A stretch of DNA of 64,000 nucleotides from Caenispirillum bisanense (GTDB lineage Bacteria > Pseudomonadota > Alphaproteobacteria > Rhodospirillales > Rhodospirillaceae): NCBI RefSeq assembly GCF_900230255.1, contig NZ_OCNJ01000003.1, forward strand, positions 292,568 through 356,567, given 5' to 3'. The position numbers and the translations under genes were made by a program. Positions within the stretch are counted from its first letter, which is position 1; each line of letters starts with the position of its first letter. Shown one piece after another: positions 52,299 to 62,406 of this stretch. The notes under the pieces were generated by a model that had not been told where the DNA came from, searched no databases, and was given only the letters and a program-made list of their open reading frames with translations.

Positions 52299-52314
52299 TG
52301 GCACGGCACGTGCA
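52299..52314 (+). promoter_or_regulatory. Sigma-54 promoter of the nifB operon
   Basis: TGGCACG-GCAC-GTGCA fits TGGCACG-N4-TTGCA with a single mismatch and keeps the essential GG and GC ten bases apart. It lies 42 bp before the nifB GTG. Confidence 0.88.
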
Positions 52315-52355
52315 ATCCCGTCCGGCAGAGCCAACCGGAGCGAGGGAGACGGCCC

Positions 52356-53849
52356 GTGAGCCAGGTGATCTCGTTGGACAGCATCCTGACCCAGCCGGCG
52401 TCCACCGCCGAGATGCGGGCCGACCTGTCGAAGGGCGGCTGTTCGTCCTCGTCCTGCGGCAGTTCCGAGGGTCCGGCCGACATGCCGCCCGAGGTGTGGG
52501 AGAAGATCAAGGACCATCCCTGCTACAGCGAGGAGGCCCACCACTACTTCGCCCGCATGCACGTCGCCGTGGCGCCAGCCTGCAACATCCAGTGCAACTA
52601 CTGCAACCGCAAGTACGATTGCGCCAACGAGAGCCGGCCGGGCGTGGTGTCGGAGCGCCTGACGCCCGAACAGGCGGCGCGCAAGGTGATCGCCGTCGCC
52701 AACGAGGTGCCGCAGCTGTCGGTGCTCGGCATCGCCGGGCCGGGCGACAGCCTGTTCGACTGGCGCAAGACCTTCAAGACCTTCGAACTGGTCGAGCAGC
52801 ACCTGCCCGACATCAAGTTCTGCATCTCCACCAACGGTCTGGCGCTGCCCGACCACGTGGAGGAGATCGCCAAGCACAACATCGACCACGTGACGATCAC
52901 CATCAACATGGTCGACCCCGAGATCGGCGCGCAGATCTACCCGTGGATCTACTTCGAGGGCAAGCGCATCACCGGCGTCGAGGCCAGCCGCATCCTGCAC
53001 GAGCGGCAGATGCTCGGCCTGGAGATGCTGACCGAGCGCGGCATCCTGGTGAAGATCAACTCGGTCATGATCCCCGGCATCAACGACGACCACCTGAAGG
53101 TCGTCAACGCCGAGGTGAAGAAGCGCGGCGCCTTCCTGCACAACGTCATGCCGCTCATCTCGGCGGCGGAGCACGGCACCCACTTCGGGCTGGTCGGCCA
53201 GCGCGGCCCGACGCCCATGGAGCTGAAGGCCCTGCAGGACGATCTGGCGGGCGGCGCCAACCTCATGCGCCACTGCCGCCAGTGCCGCGCCGATGCGGTC
53301 GGCCTGCTGGGCGAGGACCGCGGGCAGGAGTTCACCCTCGACAAGCTGCCCGAGGACATCTCCTACGACCCGGAGAAGCGCAAGCTCTACCGCGATCTGG
53401 TGGAGGCCGAGCGGGCCGACCACCGCAAGGCGACCGCCGCCGCCACCGAGGCGCTGGCCCACGTCGCCGAGCCGGAAGCGGCCAAGCCGCTGCTGGTCGC
53501 CGTCACCACCAAGGGCGGCGGGCGCATCAACCAGCACTTCGGCCACGCCCGCGAGTTCCAGGTCTTCGAGGTGGACGCCACGGGCGTGCGCTTCGTCGGC
53601 CACCGCCGGGCGGACAACTACTGCGTCGGCGGCTACGGCGAGGACGACAAGCTCGACGTCATCATCGCCGCGCTGGAAGGCGTCTCGACCGTGCTCACCG
53701 CCAAGATCGGCGACTGCCCGCGCGAGGCGCTGGAAAAGGCGGGGCTGACCGTCAGCGACGCCTACGCCTACGAGTACATCGAATCCTCCATCGGCGCCTA
53801 CTACACCGCATCGGTGGGCACGGTGGACGCCGGACGGGCGAGTGCCTGA
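52356..53849 (+). CDS. nifB: FeMo-cofactor biosynthesis protein NifB
   Basis: A 497-residue radical-SAM protein that fuses two [4Fe-4S] clusters with carbon and sulfur into NifB-co, the precursor of the nitrogenase cofactor. The radical-SAM cluster motif is CNIQCNYC (C-X3-C-X2-C, about 75-82). Further ligands for the substrate clusters are in the N-terminal CSSSSCGSS and in [11 protein letters not shown]. The C-terminal domain (about 385-497, [23 protein letters not shown]) is the NifX-like cofactor-binding part. The start is GTG. It heads the operon nifB-fdxN-LRV-nifZ-nifT-SIR2-like. Confidence 0.98.
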   Translation: MSQVISLDSILTQPASTAEMRADLSKGGCSSSSCGSSEGPADMPPEVWEKIKDHPCYSEEAHHYFARMHVAVAPACNIQCNYCNRKYDCANESRPGVVSERLTPEQAARKVIAVANEVPQLSVLGIAGPGDSLFDWRKTFKTFELVEQHLPDIKFCISTNGLALPDHVEEIAKHNIDHVTITINMVDPEIGAQIYPWIYFEGKRITGVEASRILHERQMLGLEMLTERGILVKINSVMIPGINDDHLKVVNAEVKKRGAFLHNVMPLISAAEHGTHFGLVGQRGPTPMELKALQDDLAGGANLMRHCRQCRADAVGLLGEDRGQEFTLDKLPEDISYDPEKRKLYRDLVEAERADHRKATAAATEALAHVAEPEAAKPLLVAVTTKGGGRINQHFGHAREFQVFEVDATGVRFVGHRRADNYCVGGYGEDDKLDVIIAALEGVSTVLTAKIGDCPREALEKAGLTVSDAYAYEYIESSIGAYYTASVGTVDAGRASA

Positions 53850-53918
53850 GCCTGGGGGCGTCAGGCACGGACCCGTCACATAAACCCACGAACGTGGACT
53901 TCGAGAGGAGTTGGTTCC

Positions 53919-54110
53919 ATGGCCTACAAGATCCTGGCGGCCGAATGCACCGTGTGCGGCGCCTGTGAGTTCGAATGCCCCAACGGCGCGATCCGCATGA
54001 AGGGCGACACCTACATCATCAATCCCGACAAGTGCACCGAGTGTGACGGCGACACCGCCACCAAGTGTGCAGCGGTCTGCCCTTCCGGCGCCTGCGTACC
54101 GGCGGCGTAA
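53919..54110 (+). CDS. fdxN: 2[4Fe-4S] ferredoxin FdxN
   Basis: A 63-residue bacterial-type ferredoxin. The first cluster motif is [12 protein letters not shown] (C-X2-C-X2-C-X3-CP). The second is [17 protein letters not shown] (C-X2-C-X7-C-X3-CP), slightly expanded as in nif-associated FdxN. It gives electrons to nitrogenase or to NifB. An AGAGGAG site lies before the ATG. It follows nifB by 69 bp and is followed by the LRV gene. Confidence 0.95.
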   Translation: MAYKILAAECTVCGACEFECPNGAIRMKGDTYIINPDKCTECDGDTATKCAAVCPSGACVPAA

Positions 54111-54232
54111 GGGTGACGGGCGCGGCGGCGGCCTCTGGGGGCCTTGTGCCGCCGCCGCTGCCCGGTCAACCCCGCCCCGGCCGACCAGCGGCCGAGGAGC
54201 GGGAGAAGAACGGGCGAGAAGGGGCGGAAACC

Positions 54233-55081
54233 ATGTCGGCGGACACCACGAGCAGCAGCGCCGAAGGCGCGCTTCGCACCGGCGAGCCGGTCCAGGCCAT
54301 CGACTGGCAGGGCCGCCCGGTCAGCTGTTCCGCCTGCGAATTCCGCGACGGCGTGCTCGCCAAGGGTCTGTGCAAGCCCATGCTGGCCTGCGTGCACGAC
54401 CGCTACGCCAAGCTCATCGAGCGCTTCTTCGACACCAATCCCGAGCTGTCGGACATCGGCCTGTCGCACCCGCATTTCGAGGTGCGCGCCATCTCCGTCC
54501 GCCACGCCAGCATCTTCAAACTGCCGGCCCTGCTGGCCGATCCCGATCCCGAGGTACGCGCTGCCGCCGTGATGCGGCTGCCGGCCCGTCAGGCGCTGCG
54601 CCTGCGCGCCGATGCCGACCGCAAGGTCCGCGTTGCCGTCGCCGCCCGCCTGACCGGCGCCGACCTGGTGCCGCTCGGCTCGGACGAGGACTACTACGTG
54701 CGCATGGTCACGGCGCGGCGCCTGCCGCACGACATGCTGCCCATGATGATGCACGACCGCGAGCCCGAGGTGCGCCGCGTCGTCGCCCGCCGCATCGCCG
54801 AGGACTGGCTGATCGCCATGGCGTGGGACGAGGACCCGCTGGTGCGCCTGGAAGTGGCGCAGCGCCTGACCGGCCACCAGCTGGCCGTGCTGCTCGACGA
54901 TCCCGACTTCCGCATCCGCTTCGCCGTGGCGGAGCGGGCGGACCCCGAACACCTGGCGGTGCTCGCCGGCGACCCCGTGGACGTGGTCGCCGACATGGCC
55001 CGCTCCCGGCTGACCCCGCGGCAGGCGACCGTGATCGCGGTGGACGGCTCCCCCCGGACAGGAGGTTCCCCCGATGCGTGA
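54233..55081 (+). CDS. Leucine-rich-repeat-variant (LRV) protein with an N-terminal Fe-S domain
   Basis: A 282-residue protein. The N-terminus has C-X2-C-X11-C-X5-C (CSACEFRDGVLAKGLCKPML...), which binds a [4Fe-4S] cluster in the Azotobacter relative. After it come about eight LRV helical repeats of about 24 residues, ending near residue 265 (for example DPDPEVRAAAVMRL, DREPEVRRVVARRI). Such proteins sit beside nifB in many diazotrophs; their role is unknown. The ATG at 54233 follows GGGGCGGAAACC. Its stop overlaps the nifZ start by 8 bp. Confidence 0.9.
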   Translation: MSADTTSSSAEGALRTGEPVQAIDWQGRPVSCSACEFRDGVLAKGLCKPMLACVHDRYAKLIERFFDTNPELSDIGLSHPHFEVRAISVRHASIFKLPALLADPDPEVRAAAVMRLPARQALRLRADADRKVRVAVAARLTGADLVPLGSDEDYYVRMVTARRLPHDMLPMMMHDREPEVRRVVARRIAEDWLIAMAWDEDPLVRLEVAQRLTGHQLAVLLDDPDFRIRFAVAERADPEHLAVLAGDPVDVVADMARSRLTPRQATVIAVDGSPRTGGSPDA

Positions 55082-55349
55082 CGAGGTGGTGGAGATCTAC
55101 GACGATCCCAAGTACGAGTACGGCATGAAGGTCGTCTCGCGCAAGAACGTGCGTAACGATGGCACCTTCCCCGGCAAGGAAATCGGCGAACTGCTGGTGA
55201 AGAAGGGCGACGTCGGCTACGTCCATTCCATCGGCACCTTCCTGCAGCGCTATTACATCTACGGCGTGGACTTCATCGACCGCGGCTACGTCGTCGGCAT
55301 GCGCGTGCACGAACTCGACGTGGTCGAAGAGCAGGAGAGCAAGCGATGA
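55074..55349 (+). CDS. nifZ: Nitrogen fixation protein NifZ
   Basis: A 91-residue protein needed for full maturation of the P-clusters of the MoFe protein. Conserved features include the basic VVSRKNVRNDGTFPGKEIGE, LVKKGDVGYV and VVGMRVHELD. It overlaps the LRV gene by 8 bp and nifT by 4 bp (ATGA), which suggests translational coupling. The length is that of the short NifZ form. Confidence 0.94.
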   Translation: MRDEVVEIYDDPKYEYGMKVVSRKNVRNDGTFPGKEIGELLVKKGDVGYVHSIGTFLQRYYIYGVDFIDRGYVVGMRVHELDVVEEQESKR

Positions 55350-55558
55350 AGGTCACGATCCGCATGGTCGGCGACATCTACGAGGCCTACGTGCCGAAGA
55401 AGGACCTCGAGGAGAAGGTCGTCGCCATGGACAACGGGCAGATCTGGGGCGGCATCGTGACGCTCTCCAACGGTTGGAAGTTCCAGATGCCGGAGTTGCC
55501 GGCGGATACCCGCCTGCCGATCACCGTCGACGCCCGCAAGCTGTCCGGCGAGGACTGA
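55346..55558 (+). CDS. nifT: Nitrogen fixation protein NifT/FixU
   Basis: A 70-residue small protein found in many nif clusters, with no essential role known. VTIRMVGDIYEAYVPKKDLEEKVV and GGIVTLSNGWKFQMPELP match the family. The start overlaps the nifZ stop (ATGA). The next gene, SIR2-like, begins 48 bp downstream. Confidence 0.93.
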   Translation: MKVTIRMVGDIYEAYVPKKDLEEKVVAMDNGQIWGGIVTLSNGWKFQMPELPADTRLPITVDARKLSGED

Positions 55559-55606
55559 GCGCGTCCCTTCGTCCCCCCATCAGCCCGGTTCCCGCAGGAG
55601 GCGCCC

Positions 55607-56488
55607 ATGACCGCCCCGCTCACCGCCGCCGCCGCGCGCGACGTGCTCCTCGGCCTGCGCGACGACATCGCCGCCGGCCGCCTGATCCCCTACCTCGGCC
55701 CCGACCTGCTGGTGGCCGACGGCCAGCCGGCCTCCATTCCCGTCACCACCCGCGGCCTCGCCGACCGGCTGAACGCCAAGGTGGCGGTGCCCGGGCGCAT
55801 CCGCGGCAACATGTGGTCGGTGGCCCAGTACATCGAAAGCCGCCGCCACCGCCAGACGCTGATGAAGCTGCTGGCCGAGATCTTCGGCCCGGCCGTGGCC
55901 CCGACGCCGCTGCACCACTGGCTCGCCGGACTGCCCGGCCTGCCGCTCATCATCGACACCTGGTACGACGGCGCCATGGCCGCCGCCCTGGCCGAGGCCC
56001 GGCCGGCGGCGGAGTGGGGCCAGATCCAGGGCGTCACTCGCAACGGCGAATGGCGCGACATCTGGCGCAAGACCTTCGACGCCGCCGGCACGGAGCTGGA
56101 GGACGAGGGCGCGGCCGCCGCGTGGCAGACGGTGCTCTACAAGCCCCACGGCTCGGTGGCGCCGGCAGCCAACTACCTGATTTCCGACAGCGACTACGTG
56201 GAAGTGCTGACCGAGATCGACATCCAGTCGCCGATCCCGCCGCTGGTGAAGGACCTGCGCACGACGCGCGGCTTCGTCTTCCTCGGCTGCCGCTTCTACG
56301 ACCAGATGCTGCGCACCTACGCCCGCCAGATCATGAAGCGGTCGGTGGGGCCGTACTACGCGGTGCTGGCCGAGACGCCGACCAAGAACGAGGAGAAGTT
56401 CTTCGCCGAGCTGGGCATCCAGGTGCTCGCCCTGCCGCTGGCCGAAGCCGCGGCGGTGCTGGCCGGCGAGGTGGCCGCCGCGGCCTGA
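55607..56488 (+). CDS. SIR2-like domain protein in the nif operon
   Basis: A 293-residue soluble protein. It resembles the SIR2-like (SIR2_2) NAD-binding fold: LIPYLGPDLLVADGQP for the nucleotide loop, YKPHGSVAPAANY in place of the His-containing segment of sirtuins, and FVFLGCRFYDQMLRTYARQ near residue 225. The four-Cys zinc finger of true sirtuins is absent. Relatives can be NAD hydrolases in defence systems, but the location as the last gene of the NifA-controlled nifB operon points to a nitrogen-fixation role. The start follows GCAGGAGGCGCCC. Two stem-loops follow the stop and probably end the operon. Confidence 0.78.
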   Translation: MTAPLTAAAARDVLLGLRDDIAAGRLIPYLGPDLLVADGQPASIPVTTRGLADRLNAKVAVPGRIRGNMWSVAQYIESRRHRQTLMKLLAEIFGPAVAPTPLHHWLAGLPGLPLIIDTWYDGAMAAALAEARPAAEWGQIQGVTRNGEWRDIWRKTFDAAGTELEDEGAAAAWQTVLYKPHGSVAPAANYLISDSDYVEVLTEIDIQSPIPPLVKDLRTTRGFVFLGCRFYDQMLRTYARQIMKRSVGPYYAVLAETPTKNEEKFFAELGIQVLALPLAEAAAVLAGEVAAAA

Positions 56489-56554
56489 CCCGGCCGCTGC
56501 GGAGACGACGACGGAAAACGATCAGGACGTCCTTGGGGGAGGGTGCCTGGTCGT

Positions 56555-56586
56555 GCGAGGGCGGGAAGCGGTCATCCCGCCCTCGC
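56555..56586 (+). terminator. First stem-loop after the nifB operon
   Basis: GCGAGGGCGGGA (56555-56566) pairs perfectly with TCCCGCCCTCGC (56575-56586) around an eight-base loop, followed by GCATTTC. It lies about 65 bp past the SIR2-like stop. Confidence 0.7.
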
Positions 56587-56595
56587 GCATTTCAG

Positions 56596-56621
56596 GGGCC
56601 GGCATCGCGAGGTGCCGGCCC
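56596..56621 (+). terminator. Second stem-loop after the nifB operon
   Basis: GGGCCGGCA (56596-56604) pairs perfectly with TGCCGGCCC (56613-56621) and is followed by TTGTGCTTT, so it resembles an intrinsic terminator. It backs up the stem-loop just upstream. Confidence 0.65.
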
Positions 56622-56622
56622 T

Positions 56623-56834
56623 TGTGCTTTGCGGGGGAACCACCAAGACACCAAGGGACCGGTGCGATGCGGCGCCGGCGCGGATCGGGTCAACCGGCGG
56701 GGCAGGTTGGGCGGCTTAGTGCTGGAAAGGTCAACAGTATCAGACTCCTGTGGCCCGAGACCCGACCCTCTGCATCAACTGCCCCACGCCGTCACCCCTT
56801 GGTGTCTTGGTGCCTTGGTGGTTCAAAACCATCC
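56623..56834. repeat. CACCAAG-bounded repeat, copy 1
   Basis: A 212-bp element that begins TGTGCTTTGC and ends TTCAAAACCATCC. The left part has ACCACCAAGACACCAAGG; the right part has the matching inverted CCTTGGTGTCTTGGTG followed by CCTTGGTGG. The interior holds CAGTATCAGACTCCTG, shared with copy 2. The ends could fold into a long hairpin. No transposase or other gene is inside. Confidence 0.8.
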
Positions 56835-56875
56835 TGACAAAAAGCCCAACCGGCCAGACGGCCATCCCTGCCCCC

Positions 56876-57115
56876 TGTGCTTTGCCGGCAGGTGTGGAGC
56901 GGCGTTGGGGGAACCTCCAAGACACCAAGACACCAAGGAAGCGGTGCGCCGCGGCGCCGGCGCGGATCGCGTCAACCGGCGGGGCAGGCCTGGCGGCTGA
57001 GGGGCGGGAGGGTCGACAGTATCAGACTCCTGCGGCCCGAGACCCGACCCTCGGCATCAACCGCCCCGCTCCGACCCCCTTGGTGTCTTGGTGCCTTGGT
57101 GGTTCAAAACCATCC
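56876..57115. repeat. CACCAAG-bounded repeat, copy 2
   Basis: A second copy in the same orientation, separated from the first by about 40 bp. It shares the flanking inverted CACCAAG/CTTGGTG ends, the interior CAGTATCAGACTCCTG and the closing GGTTCAAAACCATCC. Its left end carries one extra CACCAAGA unit and it is a little longer. The pair lies between the convergent ends of the nifB and nifHDK operons. Confidence 0.8.
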
Positions 57116-57132
57116 CGCCGCCCCCAAAAGCA

Positions 57133-57164
57133 GACCGGCCGGAGGGTCGCCCCTCCGGCCGGTC
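57133..57164 (-). terminator. Terminator of the nifHDK operon
   Basis: GACCGGCCGGAGGG pairs perfectly over 14 bp with CCCTCCGGCCGGTC around a four-base loop, 26 bp past the nifK stop. Read leftward it is followed by GCTTTTGGGGG, a short T-run. Confidence 0.8.
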
Positions 57165-57189
57165 GCCATGCTCTGGTCGATCGTCGCGA

Positions 57190-58728
57190 TCAGCGGGTCA
57201 GGTCGAACGAGATGTCCGTCTTGCCCGGAATGTTGGTCTCGACGTCCAGCTGGTCCATGATCTTGTCGAGGATCGTCACCAGCACCCGCAGGCCGCCCTG
57301 GTAGCCGAAGGTCGGGAAGCGGTGGTGGTGGTGGCGGTCGAAGATCGGGAAGGTCAGGCGGATCAGCGGAATGCCGAGGTCACGCTCGAGGTACTTGCCG
57401 TAGGAGTTGCCGATCAGGAAGTCGGTCGGCTCCGTCGCCAGGATCGAGCGCAGGTGCCACAGGTCCTTGCCGGCCCAGACCTGGCAGCCCTCGCCGAAGG
57501 GCGAGCTGGCCAGGAGTTCCTTCACGGCCTTTTCCCAGGCCTTGCCGCCGTTGGTGGCGAGGATGTGGGTCGGCTCGGCGCCCACTTCGAGCAGGAACTG
57601 CGCCATGCCCAGCGTGAAGTCCGGGTCGCCGTAGATGGCGAACTTCTTGCCGTGCAGGTAGTTCATGCTGTCGGCGATGGCGTCGACCAGGCGGCCACGC
57701 TCCAGCAGCAGGGCATCGGGCACGTCCTTGCCGGTCAGTTCCTTGACCGCCATCAGGAAGGCGTCGGTGCCCTTCACGCCCATGGGGTAGTTCAGCGCCT
57801 TGACGGCCTGACCCTTCTCCGCGGCGTATTCGAGGGTCTTCTCGGTGCAGTACTGCTGCAGCGAGAGGGTGGCCTTGGCGTTGAGCGCCGCCGCCGTGTC
57901 CTCGATGGTGGTGCCGCCGGCGTACATGTTGAAGGTGCCGTCGGCCGGCATGTCGTAGACGTCGGAGACGTCGGACAGCAGGGTGTACTCGACGCCCATC
58001 AGGCCCAGCATCCGCTTCAGTTCGCGGTTGTTGGCGACGGCGTAACCGTCGAAGCCCGGGATGACGTTCAGCTTCTCGCCGGCGACGCGGGTGCCCTTGT
58101 TCCAGAAGTAGGTCAGGATGCCCTTCATCATGTTGTCGTAGCCGGTGGTGTGGCTGCCGACGAAGGCGGGCGTGTGGGCGAAGGGCACCGGGAACTCGGC
58201 GTCGACCGAGCCCTTGTCCTTGGCGTTGGCGATGAAGGCCTGCAGGTCGTCGCCGATGACTTCCGCCATGCAGGTGGTCGACACGGCGATCATCTTCGGC
58301 TTGTACAGGCTGGCGGCGGTCGCCAGGCCGTCGATCATGTTGTTCATGCCGCCGAACACGGCCGCGTCTTCCGTCATGGACGAGGAAACGGCCGAGGACG
58401 CTTCCTTGAAGTGACGGGCGAGGTGCGAGCGGTAGTAGGCGACGCAGCCCTGCGAACCGTGGACGAAGGACAGCGTCTCTTCGAAGCCGGCGGCGGCGAA
58501 CACCGCACCCAGCGGCTGGCAGGCCTTGGCCGGGTTCACCACCAGGGCTTCACGGGCCAGGTTCTTCTCGCGATAGTCCCACGACTTGGTCCAGTCGGCG
58601 ATCTGCTGAACCTTGTCGTCGGGGTGCGGGCACTCGAACTGTTCCTTCTTGGCCTTGAACATCTCCTGATATTCAGGCTCCTGGAACAGGGGCTTGTGGT
58701 CGAGGACCTTTTCGGCGCTCTGAGGCAT
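57190..58728 (-). CDS. nifK: Nitrogenase molybdenum-iron protein beta chain
   Basis: A 512-residue subunit of dinitrogenase. The P-cluster Cys ligands are in [20 protein letters not shown] and [13 protein letters not shown]. The N-terminal region ([20 protein letters not shown]) is the usual short alphaproteobacterial form. It is the last gene of nifHDK; the ATG follows CAGGAGTACCCGAC. A terminator lies just past the stop. nifE and nifN do not follow, unlike in several diazotrophs. Confidence 0.98.
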   Translation of the reverse strand: MPQSAEKVLDHKPLFQEPEYQEMFKAKKEQFECPHPDDKVQQIADWTKSWDYREKNLAREALVVNPAKACQPLGAVFAAAGFEETLSFVHGSQGCVAYYRSHLARHFKEASSAVSSSMTEDAAVFGGMNNMIDGLATAASLYKPKMIAVSTTCMAEVIGDDLQAFIANAKDKGSVDAEFPVPFAHTPAFVGSHTTGYDNMMKGILTYFWNKGTRVAGEKLNVIPGFDGYAVANNRELKRMLGLMGVEYTLLSDVSDVYDMPADGTFNMYAGGTTIEDTAAALNAKATLSLQQYCTEKTLEYAAEKGQAVKALNYPMGVKGTDAFLMAVKELTGKDVPDALLLERGRLVDAIADSMNYLHGKKFAIYGDPDFTLGMAQFLLEVGAEPTHILATNGGKAWEKAVKELLASSPFGEGCQVWAGKDLWHLRSILATEPTDFLIGNSYGKYLERDLGIPLIRLTFPIFDRHHHHRFPTFGYQGGLRVLVTILDKIMDQLDVETNIPGKTDISFDLTR

Positions 58729-58775
58729 GTCGGGTACTCCTGATCTCTAGCGTGGGGCCGGGCGAAGGAAGGCGC

Positions 58776-60221
58776 TTACGCGGCCTTCCACGGAGCCTGG
58801 TAGAGGCCCCACACCGGATTGTTGATCGCCATGTCCATGTCGCGGGCGAAAATGGCGAACCCGTCGTAGCCGTGGTACGGGCCCGAGTAGTCCCACGAGT
58901 GCATCTGGCGGAAGGGCACGCCCATCTTCTGGGTGGCGTACTTTTCCTTGATGCCGGAGCCGACCAGGTCGGGGCGCAGGCCTTCGATGAACTTCTCCAG
59001 TTCGAAGCCGGAGACGTCGTCGTAGATCAGCGTGCCGTCCTTCACGTAGTGGGTGGTGCGCTGGTAGTCGTCGTTATGGGCGAATTCGTAGCCCGTGCCG
59101 CAGATCTCCATGCCGAGATCTTCGTAGGCGGTGATGACGTGACGCGGGCGCAGGCCGCCGACGTAGAGCATCACGCGCTTGCCTTCCAGGCGCGGGCGGT
59201 ACTTCGCCACCACCGCGTCGACCAGCGGGCGGTACTTGGCGATCACCTTCTCGGCATTGGCCTGGATCGTCTCGTCGAACTGCGCGGCGATGTTGCGCAG
59301 GGACGCTTCGATCTGGCTCGGGCCGAAGAAGTTGTATTCCATCCACGGCACGCCGTACTTCTCTTCCATGAAGCGGCAGATGTAGTTCATGGAGCGGTAG
59401 CAGTGGATGAGGTTGAGCTTGCCCTTCGGGGCGCGCTCCAGCTCGGCCAGGGTGGCGTCGCCCGACCACGAGCCGATGACCCGCAGGCCCATTTCCTCGA
59501 GCAGGATGCGCGAGGCCCAGGCGTCGCCGCCGATGTTGTAGTCGCCGATGATGACGACGTCGTAATCGCTGGTTTCCCACTGCGCCTCGGACTTCTCCAG
59601 CACCCAGTCGCGCACCGCGTCGTTGGCGATGTGGTGGCCGAGGGACTGGGAGACGCCGCGGAAGCCTTCGCAGCGGACCGGCACGATGGTCTTGCCGATT
59701 TCCTTGGCCTTCTTGCGGGCGACGGCTTCGATGTCGTCACCGATCAGGCCGATCGGGCACTCGGACTGGATGGAGATGCCGTTGACCAGCGGGAACAGCT
59801 CGTTGATCTCGTCGATCGTCTTTTCGAGCTTCTTGTCGCCGCCGAACACGATGTCCTTCTCCTGGAAGTCCGTCGTGAACTGCATGGTGCCGAAGCTGTC
59901 CACACCGGTCTTGCCGATGTAGTAGTTGCGGCGCTGAGACCAGGAGTAGTGGCCGCAGCCGACCGGGCCGTGGCTGATGTGGATCATGTCCTTGATGGGG
60001 CCCCACACCACGCCCTTGGAGCCGGCGTAGGCGCAACCGCGGATCGTCATCATGCCCGGGACGGACTTGACGTTCGACTTCACGCCGCAGTCGGACTTGC
60101 CGAGCTCGGTGACGCCGAGGTGCTTCTTGCGCTTCTTCGCCGCCTTCTCGGGGTAGGCTTCGAGCACCTCCGCGATCAGCTTCTGGGAGAGCTCCTTGTC
60201 GTTCGTATAGTCGAGGCTCAT
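58776..60221 (-). CDS. nifD: Nitrogenase molybdenum-iron protein alpha chain
   Basis: A 481-residue subunit carrying the active site. P-cluster Cys ligands are in [21 protein letters not shown] and [11 protein letters not shown]. The FeMo-cofactor ligands are the Cys in [10 protein letters not shown] and the His in [11 protein letters not shown]. The R-homocitrate-facing and substrate-channel residues around [13 protein letters not shown] are kept. It is the molybdenum type, as there is no anfG/vnfG next to it. nifK follows after 47 bp and nifH precedes by 123 bp with a stem-loop in between. Confidence 0.98.
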   Translation of the reverse strand: MSLDYTNDKELSQKLIAEVLEAYPEKAAKKRKKHLGVTELGKSDCGVKSNVKSVPGMMTIRGCAYAGSKGVVWGPIKDMIHISHGPVGCGHYSWSQRRNYYIGKTGVDSFGTMQFTTDFQEKDIVFGGDKKLEKTIDEINELFPLVNGISIQSECPIGLIGDDIEAVARKKAKEIGKTIVPVRCEGFRGVSQSLGHHIANDAVRDWVLEKSEAQWETSDYDVVIIGDYNIGGDAWASRILLEEMGLRVIGSWSGDATLAELERAPKGKLNLIHCYRSMNYICRFMEEKYGVPWMEYNFFGPSQIEASLRNIAAQFDETIQANAEKVIAKYRPLVDAVVAKYRPRLEGKRVMLYVGGLRPRHVITAYEDLGMEICGTGYEFAHNDDYQRTTHYVKDGTLIYDDVSGFELEKFIEGLRPDLVGSGIKEKYATQKMGVPFRQMHSWDYSGPYHGYDGFAIFARDMDMAINNPVWGLYQAPWKAA

Positions 60222-60344
60222 CGGCCTGTCTCCTGTCTCTCAACCGGCCCCTGCGGGCCTGGGGCCGCCCCGGCGTGCGTTGAATCGCACGTCCCTCCGG
60301 GGCGGCGGCCGGTATCGTCGGCGCCCCGGAGGGCGCCCCGCGCC
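60222..60344 (-). promoter_or_regulatory. Stem-loops between nifH and nifD
   Basis: The spacer can fold into one long hairpin: GGCCGCCCCGG (60263-60273) with CCGGGGCGGC (60297-60306), enclosing the inner pair CGTGCG/CGCACG (60274-60279 with 60286-60291). A shorter GCGCCC/GGGCGC hairpin lies nearer the nifH stop. Such structures behind nifH usually stabilise or end nifH transcripts so that more Fe protein than MoFe protein is made. The role here is inferred from position. Confidence 0.7.
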
Positions 60345-61334
<990 letters not shown>

Positions 61335-61423
61335 TCACGTACCAGCCGTGTGGGCTTTGGAAGGGCGAGTAAATTCAACGGGTTGACGGTGTTTCCCGAC
61401 ACGACGCCGTGCCGTGACGGCAC

Positions 61424-61439
61424 TGTTGCGAACCCGACA
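61424..61439 (-). promoter_or_regulatory. NifA upstream activating sequence of nifH (proximal)
   Basis: TGT-TGCGAACCCG-ACA fits TGT-N10-ACA exactly (the motif is symmetrical, shown on the plus strand). It lies about 95 bp upstream of the sigma-54 promoter. Confidence 0.85.
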
Positions 61440-61453
61440 AAGGCCGCACACAG

Positions 61454-61469
61454 TGTCGCGACCCCCACA
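61454..61469 (-). promoter_or_regulatory. NifA upstream activating sequence of nifH (distal)
   Basis: TGT-CGCGACCCCC-ACA, a second exact site 30 bp (about three turns) from the first. Both are also 110-150 bp ahead of draT on the other strand, but no sigma-54 promoter points toward draT. Confidence 0.83.
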
Positions 61470-61575
61470 GGTCCGGCGACGGCCCGCCGGCCCCTGATCG
61501 GGCCTTTCCCTCATTTTCTTCAGGGGCATGGTTCTTGCTTGGCTGTCGCTTCGCTTCGGAAAGGACGACGCGACC

Positions 61576-62406
61576 GTGGACAAGACCGCCAAGCCGCCGC
61601 CGCACCAGGTCGGCCACAGCACCAACCTGGTGGGCATCCCGACGGCCCTGCTCGCCAGCGCCGCCTACAATGCCCATCCCATACCGCTGCGCATCGCCGG
61701 CGTGCGCGAGATGAACAAGTCCTTCTTCACCATGCTGGAGGACAGCCCGACGCTGGCCGACGCCGCCGACGCCCTGCACAAGTACATGGCGGCCATGTTC
61801 GACCTGGAGCCGGAACAGCACGAGAAGGCGAAGCGCAACGACGGCGTCCGCCGCTTCCGCTCCAGCTACCTGCGGCTCTTCAAGGGCTGGGGCTACGACA
61901 ACAACAGCCCCGAAGGCGCGGTGCTGAAGGGCTGGGTGGAAAGCCGCTTCGGCCTGTTCCCCACCTACCACAAGGAGCCCATCCTGAAGGTGGGCTCGCC
62001 CAGCTGGGCCGGCTACATCGCCGAAAAGATGTCCAGCCGCTTCCACAACAACTCGATTTACGTGCAGCTGGACATCATGTACGCCTTCTGCCAATGGGCG
62101 CTGGAGCGCTTCGTGGCTCCGGGGGCGGCGCACCTGACCCTGTGGCGCGGCGTCAACGACTACGACGAACATCAGTTGGTGGAGCGCCTCGGCAAGCGGC
62201 GGGCGGTGATCCGCATGAACAACCTGATCTCGTTCTCGTCGGAGCGCGACATCGCCTGCTGCTTCGGCGACAACATCCTGGAGGCGCAGGTGCCGGTGAC
62301 GAAGGTGGTGTTCTTCTCGCGGCTGCTGCCGGTGCACCCGCTGAAGGGGGAGGACGAGTTCCTGGTCATCGGCGGCGACTACGAGGTGGACGTGTCGTAC
62401 TTCTGA
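61576..62406 (+). CDS. draT: NAD+-dinitrogenase-reductase ADP-ribosyltransferase DraT
   Basis: A 276-residue enzyme that transfers ADP-ribose from NAD to Arg101 of NifH when ammonium appears or energy fails, which stops nitrogen fixation. Conserved features include GHSTNLVGIPTALLASAAYN, RRFRSSYLRLFKGWGYD and HLTLWRGVNDYDEH with the catalytic Arg-containing region and ISFSSERDIACCFGD. The GTG at 61576 gives the length of the R. rubrum protein and has GGAAAGGA upstream; an in-frame ATG at 61528 has a poorly placed site. It is divergent from nifH. Confidence 0.95.
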   Translation: MDKTAKPPPHQVGHSTNLVGIPTALLASAAYNAHPIPLRIAGVREMNKSFFTMLEDSPTLADAADALHKYMAAMFDLEPEQHEKAKRNDGVRRFRSSYLRLFKGWGYDNNSPEGAVLKGWVESRFGLFPTYHKEPILKVGSPSWAGYIAEKMSSRFHNNSIYVQLDIMYAFCQWALERFVAPGAAHLTLWRGVNDYDEHQLVERLGKRRAVIRMNNLISFSSERDIACCFGDNILEAQVPVTKVVFFSRLLPVHPLKGEDEFLVIGGDYEVDVSYF

